A stretch of DNA of 64,000 nucleotides, taken from the NCBI GenBank assembly GCA_020055645.1, contig JAECZT010000009.1:434001-498000 (forward strand), read 5' to 3'. This document shows positions 1 to 13,200 of the stretch, piece after piece. Both the position numbers and the translations under genes were made by a program. Below the pieces are notes generated by a model. The model was not told the DNA's origin. It saw nothing but the letters and a program-made list of their open reading frames with translations, and did no database searches. How positions within the stretch are numbered: position 1 is the first letter of the stretch; every line of letters starts with the position of its first letter. This stretch comes from Tomocerus qinae (Eukaryota > Arthropoda > Collembola > Entomobryomorpha > Tomoceridae).

Positions 1-40
1 ATGACAGCGTAGAGAATTCTTCTGCGGGCTGTGCATTAAT

Positions 41-64
41 TTGAAACCAACTATCCGGTTTCAA
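41..64. repeat. 8-bp stem hairpin at the head of each unit
   Basis: TTGAAACC and its exact reverse complement GGTTTCAA are separated by 8 bases. The same hairpin is present at the head of every later unit. Role unknown. Confidence 0.7.
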
Positions 65-198
65 CTTTAGCCGTAGGAACCGGAAGAATGAACTTTAAAA
101 TTGTTTGGTATCCCCTTGGCGACTTAGTACAAATGCATCATAGTCAGGGAACTAAAAAGGTACTCCTTTTTGACAGAAAAGGTAAAAAGTACTACTTT

Positions 199-323
199 TT
201 CTAAAAAAGCAGTCCTTTTTACCTTTTTACCTTTTTAACCTTATTTACATGTAAAGTGAAGTAAATGGGGCACTCTGCTACATCAAAAAAGGTAAAAAGG
301 CAAAAAAGGACTGCTTTTTTAAA
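199..323. repeat. A/T-rich hairpin (arms 199-238 and 285-323)
   Basis: The left arm (TTCTAAAAAAGCAGTCC followed by TTTTTACC steps) is nearly the reverse complement of the right arm (GGTAAAAAGGC steps, ending GGACTGCTTTTTT). The loop of about 46 bases carries CTCTGC, the site used by the Polinton in unit 5. AAAAAGG/CCTTTTT runs vary in copy number between units, consistent with slippage. Present in all units. Confidence 0.8.
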
Positions 324-902
324 ATCTTAGTCCTACCTTTTTTACAAAAAAGGCAAAAAAGGTAAAAGGCAAAAAAGGTCCTTTTTTGTTTCCTGATCAT
401 AGTCAATTGGGCAATGTGATTAGAACCTATAGCAGTCACATTGCAGTATGGTATTGGATGAAATGGAGTCGATGGACTAGTAATTAGCAATACAATTTCC
501 ATTTCCAAATTCAATCTCCGAAGATACGAACTAATGAGTGAACTGAATTAGCATCGCTGGACAAAATCTCAATAATAATAATGTTGGATTTAGAGATGCA
601 TTATTCCTGTTACGTGGTATTCTGATACTCAATAGTCCCAGTCACATTCACATACCAATGCAAATACGGAGTACCAAGAACAATTCCAGAGATGAAAAAT
701 ATATTAGGCTTGAGGGCACTGACATGGGTTGTAAAAAATTTATAATAAGTAAAATTTCAGGGATGGAAAATATTTTCATTGAGTGCGACTCCAAGCATAG
801 AAAATGACAAATTGTAATAGGCACGCTCAATACTACTAATACAAACACTTACACTTTCCCGGCTTGTGGTGGATTTTACCTACCTCAAAAATACGAACTA
901 TT

Positions 903-943
903 GATCTCCCCTAAAGCGGGGGTTTGAGGGCGGCAGCCCCCAA
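903..943. repeat. GC-rich hairpin in each unit
   Basis: A GC-rich island in an AT-rich unit: GGGGG at 918-922 can pair with CCCCC at 937-941, or alternatively with the CCCC just upstream (908-911). It recurs in all units with occasional single-base changes (for example in units 8, 11 and 13). Confidence 0.7.
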
Positions 944-1350
944 CAAAAAATAAAGTTACCTTATCAAATACATAATATATTTTGCGAAAAAATCAAACTT
1001 TTCGAGATGTAGCTCAAATAACATAATATTTATCATTTTTTCATAGATGTAAAACTTACATTATAAACTAGGCAGGGATGAACAATATTTAGAAAATTGA
1101 GACATGTTGATTAGAAGTTTACTCGAACATTGCACATTACATTACCATTCCAATAGTTACAAAAATTTGCGAGGACTGGGAATAATGTTTTACTTGTAAC
1201 TTGTTTTTATTGTCAATTTCTACAACTATGACAGGTACCTATATAAATAATTTCGAAATATACATAATCTGGTTAAAATTTTTCTAGTTCGTAGTTATAT
1301 GATAGTTATAACCAGATTTATCAGGAAAAACAATAAAATTAAATTAAAGG

Positions 1351-2449
1351 TTAAAAACCTGGAGAAATATACGGGAAGAAGGCCAGAAAAACTCGAAAAC
1401 AAGGTATAATTTAGATGCAGAGTATTAATTAAAGCTCGTAATTTTAAAATTTTCTTCTAAAAAATCTCCCCGTGCGTTTACAGTTAATTTCCTTGCAACA
1501 ACCCTAAAACTTGCCTAAACATTAGAATTACACTACAGTATGTCAATAAAGTAAGTATCCATAGGAAATCCGTATCCATAGTACCCAGCCATAGCTTACT
1601 AGTCAATATCCAACTAACAGGCAGTCAGTAACAGTCAGTATCGGGCAGTATCCGTAAATCCATAATAGGGATAAACAGCTTGTAATAAATTAATAATAAT
1701 ATCAAACTTACTCCCAACTTGAGACTTAGAATTATAACCATAGAATAATGAAGTACAAACTGCTATGCTGTGGAACCTGATTTCATATGGATACCCACTT
1801 CCTTGACATACTGTATTATCAACTAGACTGTAAGTGCTAATAACTGCAAATATAAATGTAAATATTGAAATAAGATGACACTTTATTTCAAAGCAAAAAA
1901 CGTTTTCATATAAAAAGCAGATAATACTAATTGCACAGTTACTTTGTACATTGTGGCAATTTCTTAACACTATTTAAGCATTTTTATTGCACTTTGGACA
2001 TTTAGTTAGTTGATAATTTTAGCGCTATATGTTGTTAATACGGGATAATTTATACTCTTAATTTTTGCTTAATTACTATGGATACGACAATTTAACCTAG
2101 ATTTTGATTTTCAGAAAACAACTTGGAGTCGTTACAATTAGTGAGCGATTACTATTTTGCATGTACTATTGCAAAGGTGTTCCCACACTAAATGGAAGCA
2201 TTGACTAGCGTTCCCGTTTTCGAAAATATTTTCCATCCTTGCTTCAAGCGTTAATTGAACCACTATTGTATTTTTGTTCTCTAAAATGTTTTTTGAAGAC
2301 ATTTACAGGTGAATTAGCAGTAAATGCACGAGAGATTTTTTTGAAGAAAGTTTTAAAATTACGAGCTTTAATTAATACTCTGCATCTAAATTATATCTTG
2401 TTTTCGAGTTTTTCTGGCCTTCTTCCCTTATATTTCTCCAGGTTTTTAA
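1351..2449. repeat. Inverted repeat with ~143-bp arms inside each unit
   Basis: Arm 1351-1493 matches the reverse complement of arm 2308-2449 with about ten differences; both contain the stretch GATGCAGAGTATTAATTAAA. The spacer is ~814 bp. The pair could be the ends of an old foldback or terminal-inverted-repeat element, or an internal inverted duplication; the arms are more alike in their outer than in their inner part. No transposase is visible in the spacer. The TTAA in the left arm is the target of the piggyBac-like insertion in unit 11. Repeated in every unit. Confidence 0.8.
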
Positions 2450-2499
2450 CGTGTAATTTTATATGCAGTAGAAACCCTATGCTTGCATTCTTATACGCA

Positions 2500-2612
2500 G
2501 TTAATCCATATGTTGACACTTCCGGAAGTAGTAAATCCATGTTGACACTTCCAGAAGTAGTAAATCCATGTTGACACTTCCAGAAGTAGTAAATCCATGT
2601 TGACATTACCAC
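2500..2612 (+). repeat. Short tandem repeat patch, ~28-bp period
   Basis: The motif AAATCCATGTTGACACTTCC plus AGAAGTAGT repeats head to tail. Unit 1 has one more copy than the other units, which explains its extra 28 bp. It is related to the more degenerate patch near the end of the unit. Confidence 0.8.
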
Positions 2613-3059
2613 AAGTGGTAAAAATAAATGTTTTTACTTCTAAAAGCAGTAGAAACCCTATGGAATGTTAATTGGGAAGTGGCGGTGAGATATAGACTAC
2701 ATGTTGGTAAAACTATTTTGTTGTTTTTGAAATGCCGGGCCTTTCTTCAAATTTTGATTGCTTAGAAAATAAAAAACTACTATCAAAAATGATAAACGAG
2801 ACTGCTCCAATGTTTAAATTTTTTGAAAAAAAAGTGCACGATCTTATGTTGTAAATGTGTATAATATCTAAAGTCATTTCTCATATCCATCTCGCAGAAT
2901 CCTGAAAAATGTTTTCAATCTCTTAATACCGATCTTTACTCAAAAATAGAACGTTTCGGAACGATCTATACTATATTATAATTACCGGAAGTTTGTATTT
3001 ATGTCTGTGTGAGTGTCCACTCCCAGTTCCCAAATGTTTACAATAGAAGCGGTTTAATG

Positions 3060-3295
3060 CCTTTGTCAACACTTTCAAAAGCAATGAAACCCTATGTTGA
3101 CACTATTTAGGAACACTAAAACCCTATGTTGGCACTTCTAGTAGCATTAAAAACTTATATGTGCACTACTGAAAGCAGTAAAAACCTATTTTGGCACTTC
3201 TAGAAGCAGTAAAACTGTGTTGTTAACACATCTAATAGCAATAAATACCTATGTCGTCACTTTTAGAAGCTTAGAAAGCCTATATTTTAAATTTT
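3060..3295 (+). repeat. Degenerate minisatellite, ~31-36-bp period
   Basis: About seven diverged copies of a motif like ACCCTATGTTGGCACTTCTA followed by GAAGCAGTAAA. The same type of repeat as at 2500-2612 but older. Found at the tail of every unit. Confidence 0.75.
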
Positions 3296-3445
3296 TATAC
3301 CGCGAGAAACTGCAAAGCAGACAGCGCATTGCCCGAATGGCAATGTGCGGTTTTACCACTAGTATAGTATGCAGTTAAATCCTGGTTCAATTTCCATTGA
3401 CACCGATTGCTCGTAAACTAGCAGCTTCTGTAAAACATGGCATAT

Positions 3446-6400
3446 ATGACAGCGTAGAGAATTCTTCTGCGGGCTGTGCATTAATTTGAAACCAACTATC
3501 CGGTTTCAACTTTAGCCGTAGGAACCGGAAGAATGAACTTTAAAATTGTTTGGTATCCCCTTGGCGACTTAGTACAAATGCATCATAGTCAGGGAACTAA
3601 AAAGGTACTCCTTTTTGACAGAAAAGGTAAAAAGTACTACTTTTTCTAAAAAAGCAGTCCTTTTTACCTTTTTACCTTTTTAACCTTATTTACATGTAAA
3701 GTGAAGTAAATGGGGCACTCTGCTACATCAAAAAAGGTAAAAAGGTAAAGAAGGACTGCTTTTTTAAAATCTTAGTCCTACCTTTTTTACAAAAAATGCA
3801 AAAAAGGTAAAAGGCAAAAAAGGTACTTTTTTGTTCCCTGATCATAGTCAATTGGGCAATGTGATTAGAACCTATGGCAGTCACATTGCAGTATGGTATT
3901 GGATGAAATGGAGTCGATGGACTAGTAATTAGCAATACAATTTCCATTTCCAAATTCAATCTCCGAATATACGAACTAATGAGTGATTTGAATTAGCATC
4001 GCTGGACAAAATCTCAATAATAATAATAATGTTGGATTTAGAGATGCATTATTCCTGTTACGTGGTATTCTGATACTCAATAGTCCCAGTCACATTCACA
4101 TACCAATGCAAATACGGAGTACCAAGAACAATTCCAGAGATGAAAAATATATTAGGCTTGAGGGCACTGACATGGGTTGTAAAAAATTTATAATAAGTAA
4201 AATTTCAGGGATGGAAAATATTTTCATTGAGTGCGACTCCAAGCATAGAAAATGACAAATTGTAATAGGCACGCTCAATACTACTAATACAAAGACTTAC
4301 ACTTTCCCGGCTTGTGGTGGATTTTACCTACCTCAAAAATACGAACTATTGATCTCCCCTAAAGCGGGGGTTTGAGGGCGGCAGCCCCCAACAAAAAATA
4401 AAGTTACCTTATCAAATACATAATATATTTTGCGAAAAAATCAAACTTTTCGAGATGTAGCTCAAATAACATAATATTTATCATTTTTTCATAGATGTAA
4501 AACTTACATTATAAACTAGGCAGGGATGAACAATATTTAGAAAATTGAGACATATTGATTAGAAGTTTACTCGAACATTGCACATTACATTACCATTCCA
4601 ATAGTTACAAAAATTTGCGAGGACTGGGAATAATGTTTTCCTTGTAACTTGTTTTTATTGTCAATTTCTACAACTATGACAACATGACAGGACAATTTCG
4701 AAATATACATAATCTGGTTAAAATTTTTCTAGTTCGTAGTTATATGATAGTTATAACCAGATTTATCAGGAAAAACAATAAAATTAAATTAAAGGTTAAA
4801 AACCTGGAGAAATATACGGGAAGAAGGCCAGAAAAACTCGAAAACAAGGTATAATTTAGATGCAGAGTATTAATTAAAGCTCGTAATTTTAAAACTTTCT
4901 TCTAAAAAATCTCCCCGTGCGTTTACAGTTAATTTCCTTGCAACAACCCTAAAACTTGCCTAAACATTAGAATTACACTACAGTATGTCAATAAAGTAAG
5001 TATCCATAGGAAATCCGTATCCATAGTACCCAGCCATAGCTTACTAGTCAATATCCAACTAACAGGCAGTCAGTAACAGTCAGTATCGGGCAGTATCCGT
5101 AAATCCATAATAGGGATAAACAACTTGTAATAAATTAATAATAATATCAAACTTACTCCCAACTTGAGACTTAGAATTATAACCATAGAATAATGAAGTA
5201 CAAACTGCTATGCTGTGGAAACTGATTTCATATGGATACCCACTTCCTTGACATACTGTATTATCAACTAGACTGTAAGTACTAATAACTGCAAATATAA
5301 ATGTAAATATTGAAATAAGATGACACTTTATTTCAAAGCAAAAAACGTTTTCATATAAAAAGCAGATAATACTAATTGCACAGTTACTTTGTACATTGTG
5401 GCAATTTCTTAACACTATTTAAGCATTTTTATTGCACTTTGGACATTTAGTTAGTTGATAATTTTAGCGCTATATGTTGTTAATACGGGATAATTTATAC
5501 TCTTAATTTTTGCTTAATTACTATGGATACGACAATTTAACCTAGATTTTGATTTTCAGAAAACAACTTGGAGTCGTTACAATTAGTGAGCGATTACTAT
5601 TTTGCATGTACTATTGCAAAGGTGTTCCCACACTAAATGGAAGCATTGACTAGCGTTCCCGTTTTCGAAAATATTTTCCATCCTTGCTTCAAGCGTTAAT
5701 TGAACCACTATTGTATTTTTGTTCTCTAAAATGTTTTTTGAAGACATTTACAGGTGAATTAGCAGTAAATGCACGAGAGATTTTTTTGAAGAAAGTTTTA
5801 AAATTACGAGCTTTAATTAATACTCTGCATCTAAATTATATCTTGTTTTCGAGTTTTTCTGGCCTTCTTCCCTTATATTTCTCCAGGTTTTTAACGTGTA
5901 ATTTTATATGCAGTAGAAACCCTATGCTTGCATTCTTATACGCAGTTAATCCATATGTTGACACTTCCGGAAGTAGTAAATCCATGTTGACACTTCCAGA
6001 AGTAGTAAATCCATGTTGACATTACCACAAGTGGTAAAAATAAATGTTTTTACTTCTAAAAGCAGTAGAAACCCTATGGAATGTTAATTGGGAAGTGGCG
6101 GTGAGATATAGACTACATGTTGGTAAAACTATTTTGTTGTTTTTGAAATGCCGGGCCTTTCTTCAAATTTTGATTGCTTAGAAAATAAAAAACTACTATC
6201 AAAAATGATAAACGAGACTGCTCCAATGTTTAAATTTTTTGAAAAAAAAAGTGCACGATCTTATGTTGTAAATGTGTATAATATCTAAAGTCATTTCTCA
6301 TATCCATCTCGCAGAATCCTGAAAAATGTTTTCAATCTCTTAATACCGATCTTTACTCAAAAATAGAACGTTTCGGAACGATCTATACTATATTATAATT

Positions 6401-6862
6401 ACCGGAAGTTTGTATTTATGTCTGTGTGAGTGTCCACTCCCAGTTCCCAAATGTTTACAATAGAAGCGGTTTAATGCCTTTGTCAACACTTTCAAAAGCA
6501 ATGAAACCCTATGTTGACACTATTTAGGAACACTAAAACCCTATGTTGGCACTTCTAGTAGCATTAAAAACTTATATGTGCACTACTGAAAGCAGTAAAA
6601 ACCTATTTTGGCACTTCTAGAAGCAGTAAAACTGTGTTGTTAACACATCTAATAGCAATAAATACCTATGTCGTCACTTTTAGAAGCTTAGAAAGCCTAT
6701 ATTTTAAATTTTTATACCGCGAGAAACTGCAAAGCAGACAGCCCATTGCCCGAATGGCAATGTGCGGTTTTACCACTAGTATAGTATGCAGTTAAATCCT
6801 GGTTCAATTTCCATTGACACCGATTGCTCGTAAACTAGCAGCTTCTGTAAAACATGGCATAT
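3446..6862 (+). repeat. Macrosatellite unit 2 (3417 bp, type B)
   Basis: Full unit. It carries a set of variants shared with unit 4 but not with units 1 and 3: GAATATACGAACTAATGAG with TGATTTG (near 3966-3990), ACAAAGACTTACAC (near 4290), GACATATTGATTAG (near 4549) and ACAACATGACAGGACAATTT (near 4679) in place of a GGTACCTATATAAATAA stretch. Confidence 0.95.
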
Positions 6863-9800
6863 ATGACAGCGTAGAGAATTCTTCTGCGGGCTGTGCATTA
6901 ATTTGAAACCAACTATCCGGTTTCAACTTTAGCCGTAGGAACCGGAAGAATGAACTTTAAAATTGTTTGGTATCCCCTTGGCGACTTAGTACAAATGCAT
7001 CATAGTCAGGGAACTAAAAAGGTACTCCTTTTTGACAGAAAAGGTAAAAAGTACTACTTTTTCTAAAAAAGCAGTCCTTTTACCTTTTTACCTTTTTAAC
7101 CTTATTTACATGTAAAGTGAAGTAAATGGGGCACTCTGCTACATCAAAAAAGGTAAAAAGGCAAAAAAGGACTGCTTTTTTAAAATCTTAGTCCTACCTT
7201 TTTTACAAAAAAGGCAAAAAAGGTAAAAGGCAAAAAAGGTCCTTTTTTGTTCCCTGATCATAGTCAATGGGGCAATGTGATTAGAACCTATGGCAGTCAC
7301 ATTGCAGTATGGTATTGGATGAAATGGAGTCGATGGACTAGTAATTAGCAATACAATTTCCATTTCCAAATTCAATCTCCGAAGATACGAACTAATGAGT
7401 GAACTGAATTAGCATCGCTGGACAAAATCTCAATAATAATAATAATGTTGGATTTAGAGATGCATTATTCCTGTTACGTGGTATTCTGATACTCAATAGT
7501 CCCAGTCACATTCACATACCAATGCAAATACGGAGTACCAAGAACAATTCCAGAGATGAAAAATATATTAGGCTTGAGGGCACAGACATGGGTTGTAAAA
7601 AATTTATAATAAGTAAAATTTCAGGGATGGAAAATATTTTCATTGAGTGCGACTCCAAGCATAGAAAATGACAAATTGTAATAGGCACGCTCAATACTAC
7701 TAATACAAACACTTACACTTTCCCGGCTTGTGGCGGATTTTACCTACCTCAAAAATACGAACTATTGATCTCCCCTAAAGCGGGGGTTTGAGGGCGGCAG
7801 CCCCCAACAAAAAATAAAGTTACCTTATCAAATACATAATATATTTTGCGAAAAAATCAAACTTTTCGAGATGTAGCTCAAATAACATAATATTTATCAT
7901 TTTTTCATAGATGTAAAACTTACATTATAAACTAGGCAGGGATGAACAATATTTAGAAAATTGAGACATGTTGATTAGAAGTTTACTCGAACATTGCACA
8001 TTACATTACCATTCCAATAGTTACAAAAATTTGCGAGGACTGGGAATAATGTTTTACTTGTAACTTGTTTTTATTGTCAATTTCTACAACTATGACAGGT
8101 ACCTATATAAATAATTTCGAAATATACATAATCTGGTTAAAATTTTTCTAGTTCGTAGTTATATGATAGTTATAACCAGATTTATCAGGAAAAACAATAA
8201 AATTAAATTAAAGGTTAAAAACCTGGAGAAATATACGGGAAGAAGGCCAGAAAAACTCGAAAACAAGGTATAATTTAGATGCAGAGTATTAATTAAAGCT
8301 CGTAATTTTAAAATTTTCTTCTAAAAAATCTCCCCGTGCGTTTACAGTTAATTTCCTTGCAACAACCCTAAAACTTGCCTAAACATTAGAATTACACTAC
8401 AGTATGTCAATAAAGTAAGTATCCATAGGAAATCCGTATCCATAGTACCCAGCCATAGCTTACTAGTCAATATCCAACTAACAGGCAGTCAGTAACAGTC
8501 AGTATCGGGCAGTATCCGTAAATCCATAATAGGGATAAACAGCTTGTAATAAATTAATAATAATATCAAACTTACTCCCAACTTGAGACTTAGAATTATA
8601 ACCATAGAATAATGAAGTACAAACTGCTATGCTGTGGAAACTGATTTCATATGGATACCCACTTCCTTGACATACTGTATTATCAACTAGACTGTAAGTA
8701 CTAATAACTGCAAATATAAATGTAAATATTGAAATAAGATGACACTTTATTTCAAAGCAAAAAACGTTTTCATATAAAAAGCAGATAATACTAATTGCAC
8801 AGTTACTTTGTACATTGTGGCAATTTCTTAACACTATTTAAGCATTTTTATTGCACTTTGGACATTTAGTTAGTTGATAATTTTAGCGCTATATGTTGTT
8901 AATACGGGATAATTTATACTCTTAATTTTTGCTTAATTACTATGGATACGACAATTTAACCTAGATTTTGATTTTCAGAAAACAACTTGGAGTCGTTACA
9001 ATTAGTGAGCGATTACTATTTTGCATGTACTATTGCAAAGGTGTTCCCACACTAAATGGAAGCATTGACTAGCGTTCCCGTTTTCGAAAATATTTTCCAT
9101 CCTTGCTTCAAGCGTTAATTGAACCACTATTGTATTTTTGTTCTCTAAAATGTTTTTTGAAGACATTTACAGGTGAATTAGCAGTAAATGCACGAGAGAT
9201 TTTTTTGAAGAAAGTTTTAAAATTACGAGCTTTAATTAATACTCTGCATCTAAATTATATCTTGTTTTCGAGTTTTTCTGGCCTTCTTCCCTTATATTTC
9301 TCCAGGTTTTTAACGTGTAATTTTATATGCAGTAGAAACCCTATGCTTGCATTCTTATATGCAGTTAATCCATATGTTGACACTTCCGGAAGTAGTAAAT
9401 CCATGTTGACACTTCCAGAAGTAGTAAATCCATGTTGACATTACCACAAGTGGTAAAAATAAATGTTTTTACTTCTAAAAGCAGTAGAAACCCTATGGAA
9501 TGTTAATTGGGAAGTGGCGGTGAGATATAGACTACATGTTGGTAAAACTATTTTGTTGTTTTTGAAATGCCGGGCCTTTCTTCAAATTTTGATTGCTTAG
9601 AAAATAAAAAACTACTATCAAAAATGATAAATGAGACTGCTCCAATGTTTAAATTTTTTGAAAAAAAAGTGCACGATCTTATGTTGTAAATGTGTATAAT
9701 ATCTAAAGTCATTTCTCATATCCATCTCGCAGAATCCTGAAAAATGTTTTCAATCTCTTAATACCGATCTTTACTCAAAAATAGAACGTTTCGGAACGAT

Positions 9801-10280
9801 CTATACTATATTATAATTACCGGAAGTTTGTATTTATGTCTGTGTGAGTGTCCACTCCCAGTTCCCAAATGTTTACAATAGAAGCGGTTTAATGCCTTTG
9901 TCAACACTTTCAAAAGCAATGAAACCCTATGTTGACACTATTTAGGAACACTAAAACCCTATGTTGGCACTTCTAGTAGCATTAAAAACTTATATGTGCA
10001 CTACTGAAAGCAGTAAAAACCTATTTTGGCACTTCTAGAAGCAGTAAAACTGTGTTGTTAACACATCTAATAGCAATAAATACCTATGTCGTCACTTTTA
10101 GAAGCTTAGAAAGCCTATATTTTAAATTTTTATACCGCGAGAAACTGCAAAGCAGACAGCGCATTGCCCGAATGGCAATGTGCGGTTTTACCACTAGTAT
10201 AGTATGCAGTTAAATCCTGGTTCAATTTCCATTGACACCGATTGCTCGTAAACTAGCAGCTTCTGTAAAACATGGCATAT
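6863..10280 (+). repeat. Macrosatellite unit 3 (3418 bp, type A)
   Basis: Full unit, with the type A variants of unit 1 in its first half (GAAGATACGAACTAATGAG, ACAAACACTTACAC, GACATGTTGATTAG, GGTACCTATATAAATAA). Confidence 0.95.
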
Positions 10281-13200
10281 ATGACAGCGTAGAGAATTCT
10301 TCTGCGGGCTGTGCATTAATTTGAAACCAACTATCCGGTTTCAACTTTAGCCGTAGGAACCGGAAGAATGAACTTTAAAATTGTTTGGTATCCCCTTGGC
10401 GACTTAGTACAAATGCATCATAGTCAGGGAACTAAAAAGGTACTCCTTTTTGACAGAAAAGGTAAAAAGTACTACTTTTTCTAAAAAAGCAGTCCTTTTT
10501 ACCTTTTTACCTTTTTAACCTTATTTACATGTAAAGTGAAGTAAATGGGGCACTCTGCTACATCAAAAAAGGTAAAAAGGCAAAAAAGGACTGCTTTTTT
10601 AAAATCTTAGTCCTACCTTTTTTACAAAAAAGGCAAAAAGGTAAAAGGCAAAAAAGGTCCTTTTTTGTTCCCTGATCATAGTCAATTGGGCAATGTGATT
10701 AGAACCTATGGCAGTCACATTGCAGTATGGTATTGGATGAAATGGAGTCGATGGACTAGTAATTAGCAATACAATTTCCATTTCCAAATTCAATCTCCGA
10801 ATATACGAACTAATGAGTGATTTGAATTAGCATCGCTGGACAAAATCTCAATAATAATAATAATGTTGGATTTAGAGATGCATTATTCCTGTTACGTGGT
10901 ATTCTGATACTCAATAGTCCCAGTCACATTCACATACCAATGCAAATACGGAGTACCAAGAACAATTCCAGAGATGAAAAATATATTAGGCTTGAGGGCA
11001 CTGACATGGGTTGTAAAAAATTTATAATAAGTAAAATTTCAGGGATGGAAAATATTTTCATTGAGTGCGACTCCAAGCATAGAAAATGACAAATTGTAAT
11101 AGGCACGCTCAATACTACTAATACAAAGACTTACACTTTCCCGGCTTGTGGTGGATTTTACCTACCTCAAAAATACGAACTATTGATCTCCCCTAAAGCG
11201 GGGGTTTGAGGGCGGCAGCCCCCAACAAAAAATAAAGTTACCTTATCAAATACATAATATATTTTGCGAAAAAATCAAACTTTTCGAGATGTAGCTCAAA
11301 TAACATAATATTTATCATTTTTTCATAGATGTAAAACTTACATTATAAACTAGGCAGGGATGAACAATATTTAGAAAATTGAGACATATTGATTAGAAGT
11401 TTACTCGAACATTGCACATTACATTACCATTCCAATAGTTACAAAAATTTGCGAGGACTGGGAATAATGTTTTCCTTGTAACTTGTTTTTATTGTCAATT
11501 TCTACAACTATGACAACATGACAGGACAATTTCGAAATATACATAATCTGGTTAAATTTTTTCTAGTTCGTAGTTATATGATAGTTATAACCAGATTTAT
11601 CAGGAAAAACAATAAAATTAAATTAAAGGTTAAAAACCTGGAGAAATATACGGAAAGAAGGCCAGAAAAACTCGAAAACAAGGTATAATTTAGATGCAGA
11701 GTATTAATTAAAGCTCGTAATTTTAAAATTTTCTTCTAAAAAATCTCCCCGTGCGTTTACAGTTAATTTCCTTGCAACAACCCTAAAACTTGCCTAAACA
11801 TTAGAATTACACTACAGTATGTCAATAAAGTAAGTATCCATAGGAAATCCGTATCCATAGTACCCAGCCATAGCTTACTAGTCAATATCCAACTAACAGG
11901 CAGTCAGTAACAGTCAGTATCGGGCAGTATCCGTAAATCCATAATAGGGATAAACAGCTTGTAATAAATTAATAATAATATCAAACTTACTCCCAACTTG
12001 AGACTTAGAATTATAACCATAGAATAATGAAGTACAAACTGCTATGCTGTGGAAACTGATTTCATATGGATACCCACTTCCTTGACATACTGTATTATCA
12101 ACTAGACTGTAAGTACTAATAACTGCAAATATAAATGTAAATATTGAAATAAGATGACACTTTATTTCAAAGCAAAAAACGTTTTCATATAAAAAGCAGA
12201 TAATACTAATTGCACAGTTACTTTGTACATTGTGGCAATTTCTTAACACTATTTAAGCATTTTTATTGCACTTTGGACATTTAGTTAGTTGATAATTTTA
12301 GCGCTATATGTTGTTAATACGGGATAATTTATACTCTTAATTTTTGCTTAATTACTATGGATACGACAATTTAACCTAGATTTTGATTTTCAGAAAACAA
12401 CTTGGAGTCGTTACAATTAGTGAGCGATTACTATTTTGCATGTACTATTGCAAAGGTGTTCCCACACTAAAGGGAAGCATTGACTAGCGTTCCCGTTTTC
12501 GAAAATATTTTCCATCCTTGCTTCAAGCGTTAATTGAACCACTATTGTATTTTTGTTCTCTAAAATGTTTTTTGAAGACATTTACAGGTGAATTAGCAGT
12601 AAATGCACGAGAGATTTTTTTGAAGAAAGTTTTAAAATTACGAGCTTTAATTAATACTCTGCATCTAAATTATATCTTGTTTTCGAGTTTTTCTGGCCTT
12701 CTTCCCTTATATTTCTCCAGGTTTTTAACGTGTAATTTTATATGCAGTAGAAACCCTATGCTTGCATTCTTATACGCAGTTAATCCATATGTTGACACTT
12801 CCGGAAGTAGTAAATCCTTGTTGACACTTCCAGAAGTAGTAAATCCATGTTGACATTACCACAAGTGGTAAAAATAAATGTTTTTACTTCTAAAAGCAGT
12901 AGAAACCCTATGGAATGTTAATTGGGAAGTGGCGGTGAGATATAGACTACATGTTGGTAAAACTATTTTGTTGTTTTTGAAATGCCGGGCCTTTCTTCAA
13001 ATTTTGATTGCTTAGAAAATAAAAAACTACGTAACTTGCTCAAAAATGATAAACGAGACTGCTCCAATGTTTAAATTTTTTGAAAAAAAGTGGACGATCT
13101 TATGTTGTAAATGTGTATAATATCTAAAGTCATTTCTCATATCCATCTCGCAGAATCCTGAAAAATGTTTTCAATCTCTTAATACCGATCTTTACTCAAA

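Larger units (their letters stand above)
1..3445 (+). repeat. Macrosatellite unit 1 (3445 bp, type A)
   Basis: First of the tandem ~3.41-kb units; the phase is set on the motif ATGACAGCGTAGAGAATTC, which recurs at 3446, 6863, 10281 and so on. It is about 28 bp longer than its neighbours because it has three rather than two copies of the short repeat around 2520-2600. Order inside the unit: small hairpin (41-64), A/T-rich hairpin (199-323), GC-rich hairpin (903-943), ~143-bp inverted repeat arms (1351-1493 and 2308-2449), minisatellite patches (2500-2612 and 3060-3295). No coding function is supported. Confidence 0.95.

Noticed and set aside
278-514. 78-residue minus-strand frame, recurring in most units
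   Set aside because: Its C-terminal part is translation of the AAAAAGG repeats and changes length between units; no support as a gene.
648-848. 66-residue hydrophobic minus-strand frame in each unit
   Set aside because: Preserved only because units are near-identical; no start context, no family, and a different frame of the same DNA looks more protein-like.
2239-2574. 111-residue plus-strand frame in each unit
   Set aside because: Spans an inverted-repeat arm and the minisatellite; shortened by indels in units 7, 8, 9, 11 and 12.
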